A stretch of DNA of 64,000 nt from Beta vulgaris subsp. vulgaris (taxonomy: Eukaryota; Streptophyta; Magnoliopsida; Caryophyllales; Amaranthaceae): NCBI RefSeq assembly GCF_026745355.1, contig NC_079210.1, positions 29,847,116 through 29,911,115 on the forward strand. Direction: 5' to 3'. The notes beneath the pieces are model-generated. The model was not told the DNA's origin, searched no databases, and was given only the letters and a program-made list of their open reading frames with translations. This document shows positions 9,979 to 22,437 of the stretch, piece by piece. Positions within the stretch are counted from its first letter, which is position 1. The number at the start of each line of letters is the position of its first letter. The translations under genes were made by a program, and so were the position numbers.

Positions 9979-12900
9979 TTAATTTGGAACTGTTGCTGTG
10001 ACTGTCCTATGTCTGGGATCCGTGAGAACCGTATGAACATGAGTAAATCCAGCTTCACTTAGTGTGGCTTCCAAATCAAGCAGGTAGTATTCATCAAGAA
10101 ATGGTTCTGTGCTCTTCATTAATGTAAATAGTACTGGAGACAGTTCCTGAAATGAAACTCACATTAGGCAGTTAAGTTGAAACCACAATAACAACAATAG
10201 AGAATCCCTGCTGCAAAATTTTCCCTATTATTAACATACTGATTATTTGCAATGTTTCCCTTATTTGGATGTTTTAACATTAATTGCAACATTTCCTTAT
10301 ATGGTATTATCTGCTCTCTATCTCTCTCCTATCACATGGGTCCCACAATTAATCTACATGGCTTTTGTCAAGTGGTGATAGGTGCAATTATAGTGGAACG
10401 GAAGAAGTATCATCTAGGGCCTATTATTCACTTCACCTAAAATTTGCCAAGAAATTCGTTATACTGATTAAACTGATTTATAGTTATTGAAACTGATTAT
10501 TGCTGTTTTTCCACTGTTATTCCTTATCGTGTTTACAACTCAAACTACTTTATTTTATTGAAGCTGATTTTGCTAATTATTGAAACTAATATTAACAGTG
10601 GACACTATCCTTTCAAAAAAAAAAAAAAGTGAACACTATTCGTTTACGTTGAAGTGAACACGCATTACTCAGGCATCAATAGGCATAAATAATATCACCA
10701 ATGTGCATGCAGCCAGGCACAATAATGAAAATATAGAAGAAAACTACACAGGCACGAAAGTTGAGCAGATTAGATTTTCAATGTGGCTTTCAAGACAATA
10801 AGGGACCAGGAGAGGAGGCAGAAGTATAGATTCCTTGAGAAATCTGGGATTCCTTATGTCTTCTTTTATCCTTCATATAACATATTCAACCTAAGGCATA
10901 TTCCTACACACTTTTTATAAAGAACGCATTGCATTTGTGTCCAAATATGCCCTACTCCACAAAGAGTAGAAGGGATTGTAAAAATGGCGGAGCCTGACAA
11001 ACGGAAGACATATCAATATGTAAATGTATTTCAATATTCTTAAGAGCATATTCTCCATCTTGAATCAACCTCTCTTGTCAAGGTTAGTCACAGTTGGAAC
11101 AGACTATCACGGCAGCAAAAACTACGATCTATGGGGGTCCAACCAAGACTCTACAACAAACTCTATCAGTTAACTAGTTGCAGGCTAGAGAATTTACCTG
11201 AAGCTTTTTTGACTTGGGCTGCAGAAGAGACAAATACTATGTTAGCATCCCAAAGACACAGCAATAAAACCACTTTGGAAGATAAGAGATTACTATATTA
11301 TTTACCGAATTATCTGTGATGGCAATGGTTCCACCTGGTCTGAGAAGCCTGAATGCTTCCTTCACCAAATTGACTGTTGCTTTTGCTGGACATTCATGAA
11401 GCTGGATTCATAGTTACCAGATCGTCAGCCACTAAATACTATTACTAGGTTCTTCAAGGCTCCAATGAATTTGTACGTGGACAAGGCTATTCATCATACA
11501 ACTTTAAAAAACTAAAGAGTGACAAACTAAAGCATGAAGCTCTAGTATTAAAAATCAAACTGCCATCTCATTAGTTCCATTACAAAATTACCAACATACT
11601 TTCGTGACAGATATATTTTCAGTGTTCAGTATAATGCTATGATGCCTATGTTAGAAAAAAAAATTGCTATGATGATGCACTCATTTTACAGCTGAAACTG
11701 TGAAACAACCAGCTATTAAGTGTTGACTGTTCAGTAATACTTCTCTTACATTTACATCTTATTTTTGACTAAAAATAACTCAGCAAAGAGCAACATGAGA
11801 CTGCATATGTTGTGACAAATGCAATTAACAAAACAAACAATTAATGAACAATTGATACAAGGATTTAATATGGTTCACTAACAATGTGTTAGCTACGTCC
11901 ACACAGCAGGGATAACTGATTTTATTAGGTTTTGGAGAGAGAGACTACATGATACAAAATATGGAGGCAGAAGTCAATTATAGGGTTTATATAGTACTCT
12001 ACTAATTAACCTAAACAAATGCAACTAAACCAGAAACTAAAACAGATTAGATAGACTAAACAGCAAGACCCCCGTGCTTGGTTAATCCTAGCACCAGATA
12101 ATTAATTCAAGGCATAGTTCAAAAGCATACAGTATCCATAGTTAGTATGTAAAGTTCTGTAACACATGAATCAAAACAAAGCAACGGAAAGAACGATTTA
12201 TGAAAAGACCAACAGAATTAATGATCATGGGCTCTTACTACCACAATGAATATGAGTAAGTTTTTAAGTGAGACATACAACATAAGCAATTGAAACAAGG
12301 TCAAATGACTTGGCTGGCAAGCCCGTATCTTCACCATTTGCATGGATCCAATTAATGCATTTTCCTCTTGAAGGTCTACTCTTTTCTTTGAATTGAGCAA
12401 CAGCCAAAAAATAAGGTGACAAGTCTAATCCCTGCAGTCAGCACATTTCCCAACCATCTTAATACCAGAATAACATGACGAAATAGCATTTCAGAAAGGA
12501 AATAGGAACCAGAACTCACAGTAACATTAGCAGAAGGATATTTGTCGGCCAAAAATCTTGTGCTCCAACCTATGGAGCATCCTATGTCTAAGATATTTCC
12601 AACAGTGGAATTTCGAGAGTATTGCTGATGATGTTTCTCAATTACGCGAAGCCAATTCCCACGTACTACTTCAATTGCTTCATCCAGCGAAGAAGCATCG
12701 GGTATAGCTCTTCTAGTAATTGACAACGTGGCAGGCTCCGCCTCTGCTGCAGCCTACACATACAAAGCAATCTCGTGATTTCTGGTGCTCTTGGGACTGA
12801 TTAACTTACATTTGAACATTATATAATTTAAGTTCACCATACAGTGTATCCAAAAAAAGCTCTTGCATTAACATGTAATGACCGATTCATCATACACCAT

Positions 12901-15900
12901 TCGGGTAGAGCATCAAGATCCAAGGTATAAAGTTCTCAGCTTAATAATGGCAACCGAAAAGAATACTAGAAAAAAATATAGTTGGGTTGCCTAAAGGCTT
13001 CTAGGTTTGAAAACCCAGTATCCTAGGAGTAACACTTGTTTGCATGTAAAGTTCCTTAATAGGTGGCAATTTCTATCCTACGAACAAAGAACCTTATACC
13101 AGAGACTTCCTTGTCAATTGAAGAGATGTGCTACTAGATGAAGTCAAGACACGGGGCTGTAAATTAGAATTGACAAACGCCTTGTGCCATATTTGAAATT
13201 TCATAGCGGTTAAAGATGTTAACGCCCAGTTCTAAGGTATGCAGAATTTAAGGGTGGATGCCCATTTTCACAAGTGACTCCTAAGAGGATTATTCTATGC
13301 ATGCATCTGGGAATTCAGTGTTCAAAGTTACAGTATGGTATTTGCAAACATCAACTTACAAGCTTCTACATCATAGTCACATAAGAGGTTAAGCATCTCC
13401 TGTTGCCTAATTCTCACTTCTTAAGCTAGCAAACATATCTAGCCCATTTTCAGCAGGATCTGTAGACACTAGAGACATGGAAACCCCTAGCCAAAGCGGA
13501 TAAAAGCCTTGCTTATATGTACTGATAGATTAGCCAATACGTATCCGTAATTCGGTGTCTGCAAATAGTAAGTTGTCACAATTTTAAGCCCCTCCATCGA
13601 TACCACCAAATACCAATAGTCTCCATCAAAACAAAAGCACCAAACCAAGAAGGATATATAACAGAAATAACACATTCGAATAATAAATATACCAACATGA
13701 ATAAGCAATTACCAGCCATGAAAGGTTTCCTTCATCATAGGCATGAAAGGGATTTAAGTAATCTGCATTGGCAGTCAATAGTCACATAATCATTATTCTG
13801 GATTCATCAAAGGACAAAAGAAAGAAAACACAAAAACTCCCTTGACTACTTCATCCATGTATAACATTTTGTATACAAAAATAAATGACCGTACCAATAA
13901 CAAAATTTATGGCTAATTATGTAACTTAAGTCAAATCTAATAATGATCATTACAATACAACTTATATTTCGTTGACTACGTCAAAATGTATATTTCATCG
14001 ACTACGTCAAAATGTATACTTCCGTTGTCAATTTCCATTACTATTCTCCACCATATATTTGTTTTTTGAATGTTAATGGAACTTTTATGGAGAATTGGAG
14101 ATTCTTGAGGATGGAGTGATGGACATGCATTAACCTCGACATTGGCCTGAGACTTTCCTTTCACAAGTACACGTTTGACTCATTACTATTACCGGATTTT
14201 AGTTCCGCCTTTTAAGCGAGCCGTAATTGGTTTCCCATGTTTTGATTTCAACTTCCCCACCAGAGATTTCTGATTCAATATTGTAGCAAATTATGGCCAT
14301 AATAATAACTTCATTATTCCAAGTTTTAGTAACATTGTCTAAGATGCCAAAGCGGAATCCCATTTCGAAACTGAAGTAGCCACATTATGAGCTCTGCTAT
14401 TAGATGTGAAAGAAAAAGAGACATTGGATGAGAAATTACAATCTGGGTATACAATGTTCGGGTTTTCAACACTCTCCATCTCCTTGTAGACCTCTGATTC
14501 CAATATTTCCTTGGTCATTTCCCTCCATCGAATATTCGTTTTCTCAGCTGTACTGTTTCATATCCCACAACTTCAAATTCCATCATCTTCAACAGAAAGG
14601 CCAAAAGTTTATGTTTATTAAAAGGAAAGGAAAGAAAAAGGCAACAGTAAGCAAATTAACAAAAACAGGGAAAGAAACATGGGAAACTAGAACTCTCATT
14701 AAACTAAGTTACGATTAATCCATCCATCTCAAAACTAATGCAACCGTTTTACTTTTGCACAATCCACTTAAGTCACTTCAACCATGTCTACTAATACATA
14801 AAGCAATGTATTAAATTTGTCTTAATGTATATTTAATATTTTTAAAATATATATACTTTTTGCGTTTCTTAATAAGAGGTCGTTTGGTTCACCTCAAATT
14901 CCACTGAAATTTGAATTTCCTAGAAAGTACAAAATAGGATAGTTGTTTGGTATGCAGAAAATAGGGATTTCATGGCAAATAGAATTTTCAAGGAAATGGA
15001 AATTCCTATGAAGTGCAGGAAATTAATCACCAACCCCCCTTGGTAATTAGAAATTCTTGTGTCGATTACAAATTCATATGCTCAACCAAACACCAAAAGC
15101 CATTTCCTAGAAAATACACAAGGGAATTTACTTTCCATGAAATAAGACTTCCCATGAGAATTAAGTTCCAACGGTTACCAAACGAGATCGATGTATTACA
15201 TTCACTTTTTCATGTAACTCGATGCATTTTTTTATTACTAATATATTTAATAAGTGTTACATCCAACTTTTTATGTAACTCAATTACTCAATACCGGGCC
15301 AAAAGTCTGTTTGCTTGCCCACAATCCGGCCCGGAAGAAATATGGGCCACCAAGTCTGTGTCCAGATCCCATCTTTGGGCCACATTTTTGTGCCCAAGCC
15401 AGCTGATTTTTTGGGCTGGGTCGGACTCAGTTTTGATCAGCTCTATGCACTAAGTAAAAATTATAAAAAATATTTTAAAAGTACTCGACTTTGTTTTTGA
15501 GTTTTTCTTTATATAATAACGAGAAAAATAAAGTGGAATTAGTTGATAAACAATGTCAATTTACTCAACGTAATACTTATTTGAGAACTTTTCATAATTT
15601 CTACCCATATGATACTCAAATATATTAATGGTCAAAGTTAAAACTCGACAGATATGAAAGTCAAACTGTTAAACTCACTCGAACACAAGAGGAATAGAAT
15701 TAAAAATTTATAATATACACAAAATATAATGAAACGATGTCAAGACTTCATTTACAATCACTTGAATTAAATCCAATTCTACTTCAAAGTGCAAAGAGGT
15801 CTGTATCAAACAACGATGTGAAAGACGAGGGTTTTCAGAAGTGTTATATCTACTCAACGATCGAGGTTTTATCATATTAGAATTGTATTTATTTTATTTT

Positions 15901-16426
15901 GATATGTATTTGTTTAATACTTGGTAGATGTCGTATGATTTTGAATTAATGAATTAATGTTAATTTAAAAAAAAAAAAGTTAGTCCCAACCAACAAACGA
16001 GTAAAAATCCAATATACCAATATCCACTAATTCAACTAAAACCATAAAATTTCATCCCAAATATTCACAATTTCTCTACAACAAAACAGAATTATACCCT
16101 TGTACTCCAAAAATCCTAAGAAATTTTGCAAAAAAATCAAGAAAGTTGAAAAAAAAAAGGAAAGACCTGATAAGCGCTTGTCTGGCACCAAACTTCATAG
16201 CAGAATAAAGGGGTTTAAAGGAAATCAAGGCCCCAACAAGGCGAGAAAGTGGGGTCTTCCCACTCCATTTGGGTCTTTCGAGGGTCCCCTCTTCGTATGA
16301 AACGATGTCGGAGGAGGCCATCATGTGAATGGTGAGTGAACGACGAGGTTCCCTTTTTGATGTTGTAAACGAGGTGCCATTGCAGTTGAGGAATGTGGGG
16401 GTGAGAGTTCTGGGACACAGCGCCAT
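9979..16426 (-). CDS. SAM-dependent methyltransferase, 8 exons, 364 aa, probably plastid-targeted
   Basis: The only intact gene seen. Exons on the minus strand: 16426-16167, 14552-14440, 13762-13713, 12753-12520, 12431-12279, 11401-11306, 11218-11198, 10146-9979. All seven introns are GT-AG, phases agree throughout, and the 1095-nt frame ends in TAA at 9979. Residues 1-40 are Ser/Thr/Arg-rich with few acids, like a plastid transit peptide. RPKWSGKTPLSRLVGALISF follows (about 57-76). SAM-binding motif I is ILDIGCSIG (about 195-203), the post-I acidic strand is GLDLSPYF (220-227), and LLRPGG (289-294) is the motif III region. The C-terminus has EPFLDEYYLLDLE. It resembles, from memory, the Arabidopsis At4g29590 class I methyltransferase; the substrate is unknown. 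Translation starts at ATG 16426 because the upstream in-frame triplet at 16435 is GTG. A Harbinger-like element begins about 220 bp upstream. Confidence 0.92.
10147..11197 (-). other. Intron 7 of the methyltransferase
   Basis: A 1051-bp GT-AG intron with a poly-A run at 10615-10628 and no recognisable coding frame. The stretch around 10232-10440 is T-rich and could be a decayed small element, but I see no clear termini. Confidence 0.6.
11198..11218 (-). other. 21-nt microexon (exon 7) of the methyltransferase
   Basis: Seven codons (PKSKKLQ) flanked by TGCAG and GTAAAT. Exon 6 ends exactly after DNS and exon 8 starts with ELSPV, so without this exon the conserved DNSPKSK-LQELSP stretch would be lost. 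Its length is divisible by three, so skipping it would keep the frame. Confidence 0.88.
11840..12150. mobile_element. LTR-like insertion in methyltransferase intron 5
   Basis: The segment with AGGATTTAATATGGTTCAC and GTTAGCTACGTCCACACAGC resembles a phrase recurrent in plant LTRs (GTGGTTCACC plus GGCTACGTCCAC). It lies inside intron 5 (11402-12278). Termini and TSD could not be fixed. Confidence 0.35.
12754..13712 (-). other. Intron 3 of the methyltransferase
   Basis: A 959-bp GT-AG intron. No coding frame or mobile-element terminus was recognised inside it. Confidence 0.6.
14876..15190. mobile_element. MITE-like element in methyltransferase intron 1
   Basis: Near-terminal words CGTTTGGTTCACC (left) and GGTTACCAAACGAG (right) are imperfect inverted copies. 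The interior is full of GAAATTTGAATTTCC-like inverted words. It lies in the 1614-bp first intron (14553-16166). No clean TSD, so the superfamily is unknown. Confidence 0.5.
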
Positions 16427-16647
16427 TGATGACACAGAGAAACAAAAGAGAAACTGGTATGGTGCTGACTGCTGAGTATAGTGTCAAGATGATAACTCAT
16501 GAGAGGCTTGAATTTTTGCCACCGTGTTATGATTTATGCAATCGTATCTTCCTTCCCCAATTGTTTTCTGACAACTTTGCCTAGATTTTCTTGTGGGGGG
16601 CGCGGGGCTAGTAGGAATATTTTTTTTTAATACAAAAATTAGACTTA

Positions 16648-17707
16648 GGGTACGTTCTATTCAACTTATTGGCCCTGAATTTATTGGATCTTATCTGAAC
16701 TGAACTTATTGAACCTGAACTGAACTTATTGGAACTTATTAAACCTGATTGGACCTGATTCAACTTATTGGACCTGATTGAACCTGATTGGAACTTATTG
16801 GACCTTATTGGAACTTATTGACCTTATTGAAACTTATTAGACCTTATTGGCCCTTATTGAAACTTATTAGACCTTATTGGACCTGATTGAAACTTATAAG
16901 ACCTTATTGGACCTGATTGAAACTTATTTGACCTTATTAGACAAAAAAATTGACTATTAGTAATATAAATATTACCCTTAACGTAAATACTACCCCTCAA
17001 AATTTATTATGAAGTAATAATTAATAAAATTCATCCTTTAAAAAATAATTATTATTAATTATCTCTTATGATAATTAATTTAACAAAAAAAATTTACTAT
17101 TAATATATTTAACATGTTATCTCTAGTTATTTAAAGACGAATTGCAAAATATTGTAATTATAATTATTATTATTATTATTGTTAACCTTAATTATTTGAT
17201 CATGATTATAATATTATTTAATAGCAATATGAATAATCAAATAATAGACAATAATACAAGTATAATACTATACATTGTGGTACTTTAATAAAAAAATTCT
17301 AATAATAACATAATCATAAAATAATATGAATAATAAATAATAGATATAATACAAATAAACAATAAAATAATAGACACTAATACAAGTATAATACTATACA
17401 TCATTGTGGTACTTTAATTAAATTCTTATATAACATAATCAGCTAATAGTGATATGAAATTATGAATAACAAAAAAATGGACAATAATACAAATGTTTAT
17501 TAAACATTGACTATTTGGACCTTATTAGACCTGATTGGAACTTATTGCACCTGATTGGAACCTATTGCACCTGATTGGAACTTAGTGGACCTTATTAGAC
17601 CTTATTGGAACTTATTGCCCTTATTAGACCTTATTGCAACTTATCTGAACTTATTTGAACTTATTGGACATAGGAACTTAATTTTGTAAGTTGAACAGAA
17701 CGCACCC
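16648..17707 (+). mobile_element. Harbinger-like non-autonomous element, copy A
   Basis: A 1060-bp element. The left terminus GGGTACGTTCTATTCAACTT matches, inverted, the right terminus ending AAGTTGAACAGAACGCACCC. It is flanked by TTA at 16645-16647 and 17708-17710, the 3-bp TSD typical of PIF/Harbinger elements. Both subterminal zones (about 16660-16940 and 17505-17660) are arrays of a degenerate decamer (GGAACTTATT, GGACCTTATT, GGACCTGATT). The centre is plain AT-rich sequence without a transposase. Confidence 0.85.
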
Positions 17708-17710
17708 TTA

Positions 17711-17805
17711 GGGTGCGTTCTCTTCAACTTATTGGCCCTGAACTTATTGAACCTTATCTGAACCGAACTTATTCAATCTGAACTGAACTTAATGGAACTT
17801 ATTAA
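17711..17805 (+). mobile_element. Truncated third Harbinger-like copy (left end)
   Basis: Starts GGGTGCGTTCTCTTCAACTT directly after the TSD of copy A and matches the first about 95 bp of copy A. It is then interrupted by copy B. A short remnant seems to resume at 18930 (ATAAATATTACCCTAACGT), matching the internal part of copy A near 16966. Confidence 0.75.
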
Positions 17806-18926
17806 GGGTGCGTTCTGTTCAACTTAAAAAATTAAGTTTCAGGTCCAATAAGTTCATAAGTTGCAATAAGGTCTAATAAGTGCAATAAGTTCCAATAAGG
17901 TCTAATAAGGTCCAATAAGTTCCAATTAGGTGCAATAAGTTCCAATCAGGTGCAATAAGTTCCAATCACGTCTAATAAGGTCCAATAAGTTCTAATAAGG
18001 TCCAATAAGTTCCAATAAGGTCCAAATAGTCAATGTTTAATAAACATGTGTATTATTGTCCATTATTTGTTATTCATAATTTCATATCACTATTAGCGGA
18101 TTATGTTATTATTATAATTATAATTAAAGTACCACAATGATTATATAGTATTATACTTGTATTAGTGTCTATTATGTTATTATTTATTTGTATTATGTCT
18201 ATTATTTTATTATTTATTTTTATTATGTCTATTATTTTATTATTCATATTACTCTTAGCTGATTATGTTATTATTAGAATTTTTTATTAAAGTACCACAA
18301 TGTATAGTATTATACTTGTATTATTGTCTATTATTTGATTATTCATATTGCTATTAAATAATATTATAATCATGGTCAAATAATTAAGGTTAATCAATTT
18401 TTGATTTTCTACTAGTGTTTTATAAAATTAAAACAAGACTATTAGATATATTAGTGATGAAAGTTATGTATAGGCAAATATATAAATAGTAAATTTTTTT
18501 GTTAAATTATTATCATAAGAGATAATTAATAATCATTATTTTTTAAAGGACGAATTATAATAATTATTACTCCATAAAAAAATTTTGAGGGTAGTATTTA
18601 CGTTAGTGGTAATATTTATGTTATTCATGGTCAATGTTTTTGTCTAATAAGGTCAAATAAGTTTCAATCAGGTCCAATAAGGTCTAATAAGTTTCAATCA
18701 GGTCCAATAAGGTCTAATAAGTTTCAATCAGGGTCAATAAGGTCTAATAAGTTTTAATAAGGTCAATAAGTTCCAATAAGTTCCAATCAGGTTCAATCAG
18801 GTCCAATAAGTTGAATCAGGTCCAATCAGGTTTAATAAGTTCCAATAAGTTCAGTTCAGGTTCAATAAGTTCAGTTCAGATAAGGTCCAATAAGTTCAGG
18901 GCCAATAAGTTGACTAGAACGCACCC
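17806..18926 (-). mobile_element. Harbinger-like non-autonomous element, copy B (inverted)
   Basis: A 1121-bp element that is the reverse complement of copy A along most of its length. Left terminus GGGTGCGTTCTGTTCAACTT, right terminus ending CTAGAACGCACCC. The 3-bp TSD is TAA (17803-17805 and 18927-18929). The decamer arrays now read CCAATAAGTT and AATAAGGTCC. With copy A it makes a near-palindrome of about 2.3 kb. Confidence 0.85.
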
Positions 18927-18989
18927 TAATAACATAAATATTACCCTAACGTAAATAAGTTCCAATAAGTTCCAATAAGTTCCAATCAG

Positions 18990-19805
18990 GTTTGAAAATT
19001 TATCACTGTAGTTGGTACTGGAGTTTTTTTTGGGAGCTTCAGAGCACAATAAGAAGGAGAAGTAGGCGTTAATTGGAGAATTTTGGAGAAAAATCACATT
19101 TTTTTTGGAGCCATAAATGGCCATATTAAGTTACCTTTGGCAAATTAATTTTTGTCCTGTAAACTATAACTGTCATTCTATTTTTTGGGGCCACATAACT
19201 TTTTCTGTATATTAAATTTAAAGTTAGTAGAAAAGTTAACAGAGTTATACTTTGAGTAAGCAATGTGCAACTTTTGCAACTTGGGGGAGTAACATGTAAT
19301 TTTATGTAAAGTTTAGCACCCTCTAGTATGCTTAAATCCAAAAAGTTGTATGAACATGACATCGATATATGTATACTTTATTGATATATTCGACAATTTG
19401 AATAAAGATAATTTTATATAAGTCGATATCTAAACTTTTAGTTGTATGCAAAACACATCATGTTTGGTTAAAATAGATGTCTCATATTCAATAGTGGAAA
19501 AAACCTTATATTTCAGTTAGTAACATATACGACTTTTACAAAACCAGATCGGAAAATCTGGAATAAGTTGGGAGGGAAAGCTAGGCAAAAAAATGACCCC
19601 CGTCCTTTAGTGTACCGGATCAGTTATCCAACCCAACTAATATATTAACGCGGGCCACGGGGGCCACTTGCCCACTCTCCAAAACTTCACTTCCTCACTC
19701 AAACCAGCAAGCAACGACATCTCTCATCAGCCCCCCATCTCTCCTCTATCAAAGCATAAACCCCTCTCATCTCCCATCTCTCATCAGCCCCCTCTCCTCT
19801 CCCCT
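18990..19805. other. Non-coding spacer
   Basis: No recognised coding sequence. The minus-strand frames at 18876-19124 and 19126-19362 lack family features. A C/T-rich segment at 19675-19805 resembles a 5' leader but has no gene attached. Confidence 0.5.
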
Positions 19806-20278
19806 CTCTAGGTTTCTTTTGTTGATCCAAGTTTAATGTGTGACCTTGTAGGATCCGTTATATTGGGTTTCGGGTTTATTTATTTACTAATCCGAAGTTC
19901 TATAGCTTTCTCTAGCAAGACGTATAGACGACCCAATATAACGAACTTATTATCTCTATAATATGATCCATTATACATTAGTAATTGCATTTAAGTCGAG
20001 GACATAAATCCTTCAATCTCCCACTTGTCCGAGACGAGTGTGCAATGTTTTTATTCCTCAAGTCTCTTAATGTCTTAATTTGATAGTATGATCATATTTC
20101 TATATCATCCATACTAGCTTTCAAATTATTCCTTGAAATCCGAGTTCAAATTGTCAAACACATGATCATCGAATAATCCATTTGAGCACGGCCATGCATT
20201 TTCAATTTTTCACTTTTCAAGGGGCCAAGACACCTATCATATCTCATATAGGAGGATTTAGGGTTTCTCAAAATTGAA

Positions 20279-20440
20279 ATGATTGATTTTTCTAAACTTG
20301 TAAATTCACTACATAAAGCAGAATTGGCTGCAAATGAGTCGAATAAGGCGTCGATTGTGGCGTTGAATGCTGAGATTCGTCGAAATAAAGGACGATTAAT
20401 TGAAGAGGTTCCTAAGTTGCCGCGATTGGCGCATAAAAGG
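20279..20440 (+). pseudogene. SYP7-type syntaxin exon fragment, left copy
   Basis: An ATG-led frame of about 54 codons containing LHKAELAANESNKASIVALN, AEIRRNKGRL and EEVPKLPRLAHKR. This resembles the N-terminal helical region of plant syntaxin-71-type Qc-SNAREs (compare KAELA..NAEVRRTKARL..KLQKLA). The frame then meets a GT that looks like a splice donor and runs into intron-like sequence. No SNARE motif or transmembrane anchor is present. The other copy (32478) differs at a few residues. Confidence 0.65.
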
Positions 20441-20889
20441 TTTGTTTTTGTTTCTATTCTGATGCTATAGATTTCTTAACTTGCTTTACACCTACATTCA
20501 GTTGACATGTGCCTTTTATTTTGGATCCATCGTTTTTTTATATTCTCTTTATTATTCTATTTAAATTTTGATTCTGTTTGATTTATTTTGTTATATACCA
20601 TGTCAATATTCTGCCCTAATCAGGATGTTAAGCATGCAACAATTTTCATTTTCTTGTAGACATGGAGAATGGGAATAGTCAGCAGTATTTAGTGTTCATC
20701 ATAATGATTTGTTCTCTTCCATGTTTTGCTAAGCTTATATGTCAGATAGAGAAATATTTGCTGCAATGCTTAAACACCTGAAATCCTAAATTTTGTATAT
20801 AAAATGATGAGTGTAAACTTTAGATTGGACCATGCCAATTTTTTTTAGAATAGCTAACAATAGTTGTTGATTTGGTGATGCCTCATTAA

Positions 20890-21271
20890 GGCTATGTTTA
20901 GTTCACCTGAAATTTTCTGATCTGAACTTATCTGATCTGATCTGAACTTATTTCTTTTTATCTGAACTTATTTTTTCTGATCTGATCTGATCTGAATTGA
21001 TCTGATCTGATTATAAGATCTTATCTTTTAGATTTTTCTCAATATATAAGAAAAAATATAGTCATGTGGGGTCTTGTTTGATTCTTCTCAATGAGTACTT
21101 TATTAATATTCAATTATTATAATTTTTACTAATATGTAATGAAAGATATTTAATAGTATAATGATTTTTAAATATAAGCATGATCTGATCTGATCTGAAC
21201 TTATTTTTTCTGATCTGATCTCATCTGATTAGATCTGAAATAAGCAAAAATAAAGTGAACTGAACATAGCC
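20890..21271. mobile_element. Small Harbinger-like MITE rich in TCTGA words, left copy
   Basis: A 382-bp element with terminal inverted repeats GGCTATGTTTAGTTCAC and GTGAACTGAACATAGCC (one mismatch). TSD TAA at 20887-20889 and 21272-21274. The interior is built from repeated TCTGATCTGA and CTGAACTTAT words. It sits in the intron-like part of the syntaxin fragment, and the same insertion is present in the right copy. Confidence 0.8.
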
Positions 21272-21623
21272 TAAAAGCCTTTATATGCCAATGTTTTCTA
21301 TTCCCTGTTTTGCTTCCCACTGCTTACATTCACAAGCATGAAAATAACATAGATTTTTGTTTTCAGCTTTCTGTATAACATTTATTTTCTTAATTAGTGT
21401 GGTAGAAGGAAAAACAACCCGTATCTTATGTCCAATATTTTTTTTTGTTGGCCACCTTCATCCTCATCTTCCAGAGCGTTATGTTATGCTACTATTGGTG
21501 TGTCGGGTGTTTCTCTTGATGAGGTATTGATTTGTAGGGTCAAACAATATATGAATAAAAACTAATACCGCAAGTGCACTATACATTAGTAATTTCATTT
21601 AAGTCGAGGACATAAATCCTTCT

Positions 21624-22437
21624 ATCTCCCACTTGTCCGAGACGAGTGTGCAATGTTTTTATTCCTCAAGTCTCTTAATGTCTTAATTTGATAGTATGAT
21701 CATATTTCTATATCATCCATACTAGCTTTCAAATTATTCCTTGAAATTCGAGTTCAAATTGTCAAGCAAATGATCATCGAATAATCCATTTGAGCACGGC
21801 CATGCATTTTCAATTTTTCACTCTTCAAGGGGCCAAGACACCTATCATATCTCATATAGGAGGACTTTTCCAATCTTGTAGTAACCAATACTCCCACTCA
21901 ACTTTTAGCACAACCTGAATGCTGCCTTTATAGTCCCCTTTTACGACATGACGTTTGACAGTATCAAAGCTATACTAATCATTGGGCTAAGTAATGTTCT
22001 ACTCATGTCTCAGGAATCTACTAATATAATTTCGAAGTTATAAAACTTCTAAGTAGGTCAAGTTCGACTATGTATCAACTATACATATTCCTATGATTGA
22101 TTAAACATCTCTATGTTTCCATAGCCCATGAAACGGCGCTATCAATCAATCTTATATGCTAATCCCTTTAATAAGTCATTTATGTCCAGTTTAATGACTT
22201 AGATTAGGAACTTTAATATTCTATGAATTCTGTTCACTTATGGTGTTTCATTCATCAAATCACATATTTGACAAAACCATAGAATTCAAGATATATTTTG
22301 GACATTTTATTTAATACCAAACCAAAATTAAATAAGACAAAATTTATTATTATAAACATAAACAGCAAAACCATGTCTTTACATTGTAATAAGTTTCTCT
22401 AAACCTAGTACAATCTAAAGCCACTCTAACATTTGCT
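21624..22437 (-). other. 3' untranslated internal region and PPT of the copia element
   Basis: Non-coding sequence between the RNase H stop and the LTR. The part next to the LTR (21624-21863) is found again at 20016-20256 and 32216-32455. Confidence 0.75.

Larger units (their letters stand above)
19806..21579 (-). repeat. Left copy of duplicated block (LTR end, PPT region, syntaxin fragment)
   Basis: Matches 32006-33776 almost base for base at a constant offset of about 12.2 kb. Contents: 210 bp of copia LTR (19806-20015), the polypurine-tract region and 3' internal copia sequence (20016-20256), then a syntaxin-like gene fragment with intron (20257-21579). Both copies end at GCAAGTGCAC. Here the block is joined directly to another piece of copia LTR at 21580. 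Confidence 0.9.

Noticed and set aside
14428..14718. 96-codon plus-strand frame
   Set aside because: It is antisense to exon 2 of the methyltransferase, which has conserved protein sequence and matching splice phases.
18876..19362. Two minus-strand frames next to Harbinger copy B
   Set aside because: The first overlaps the decamer array and both lack any family resemblance.
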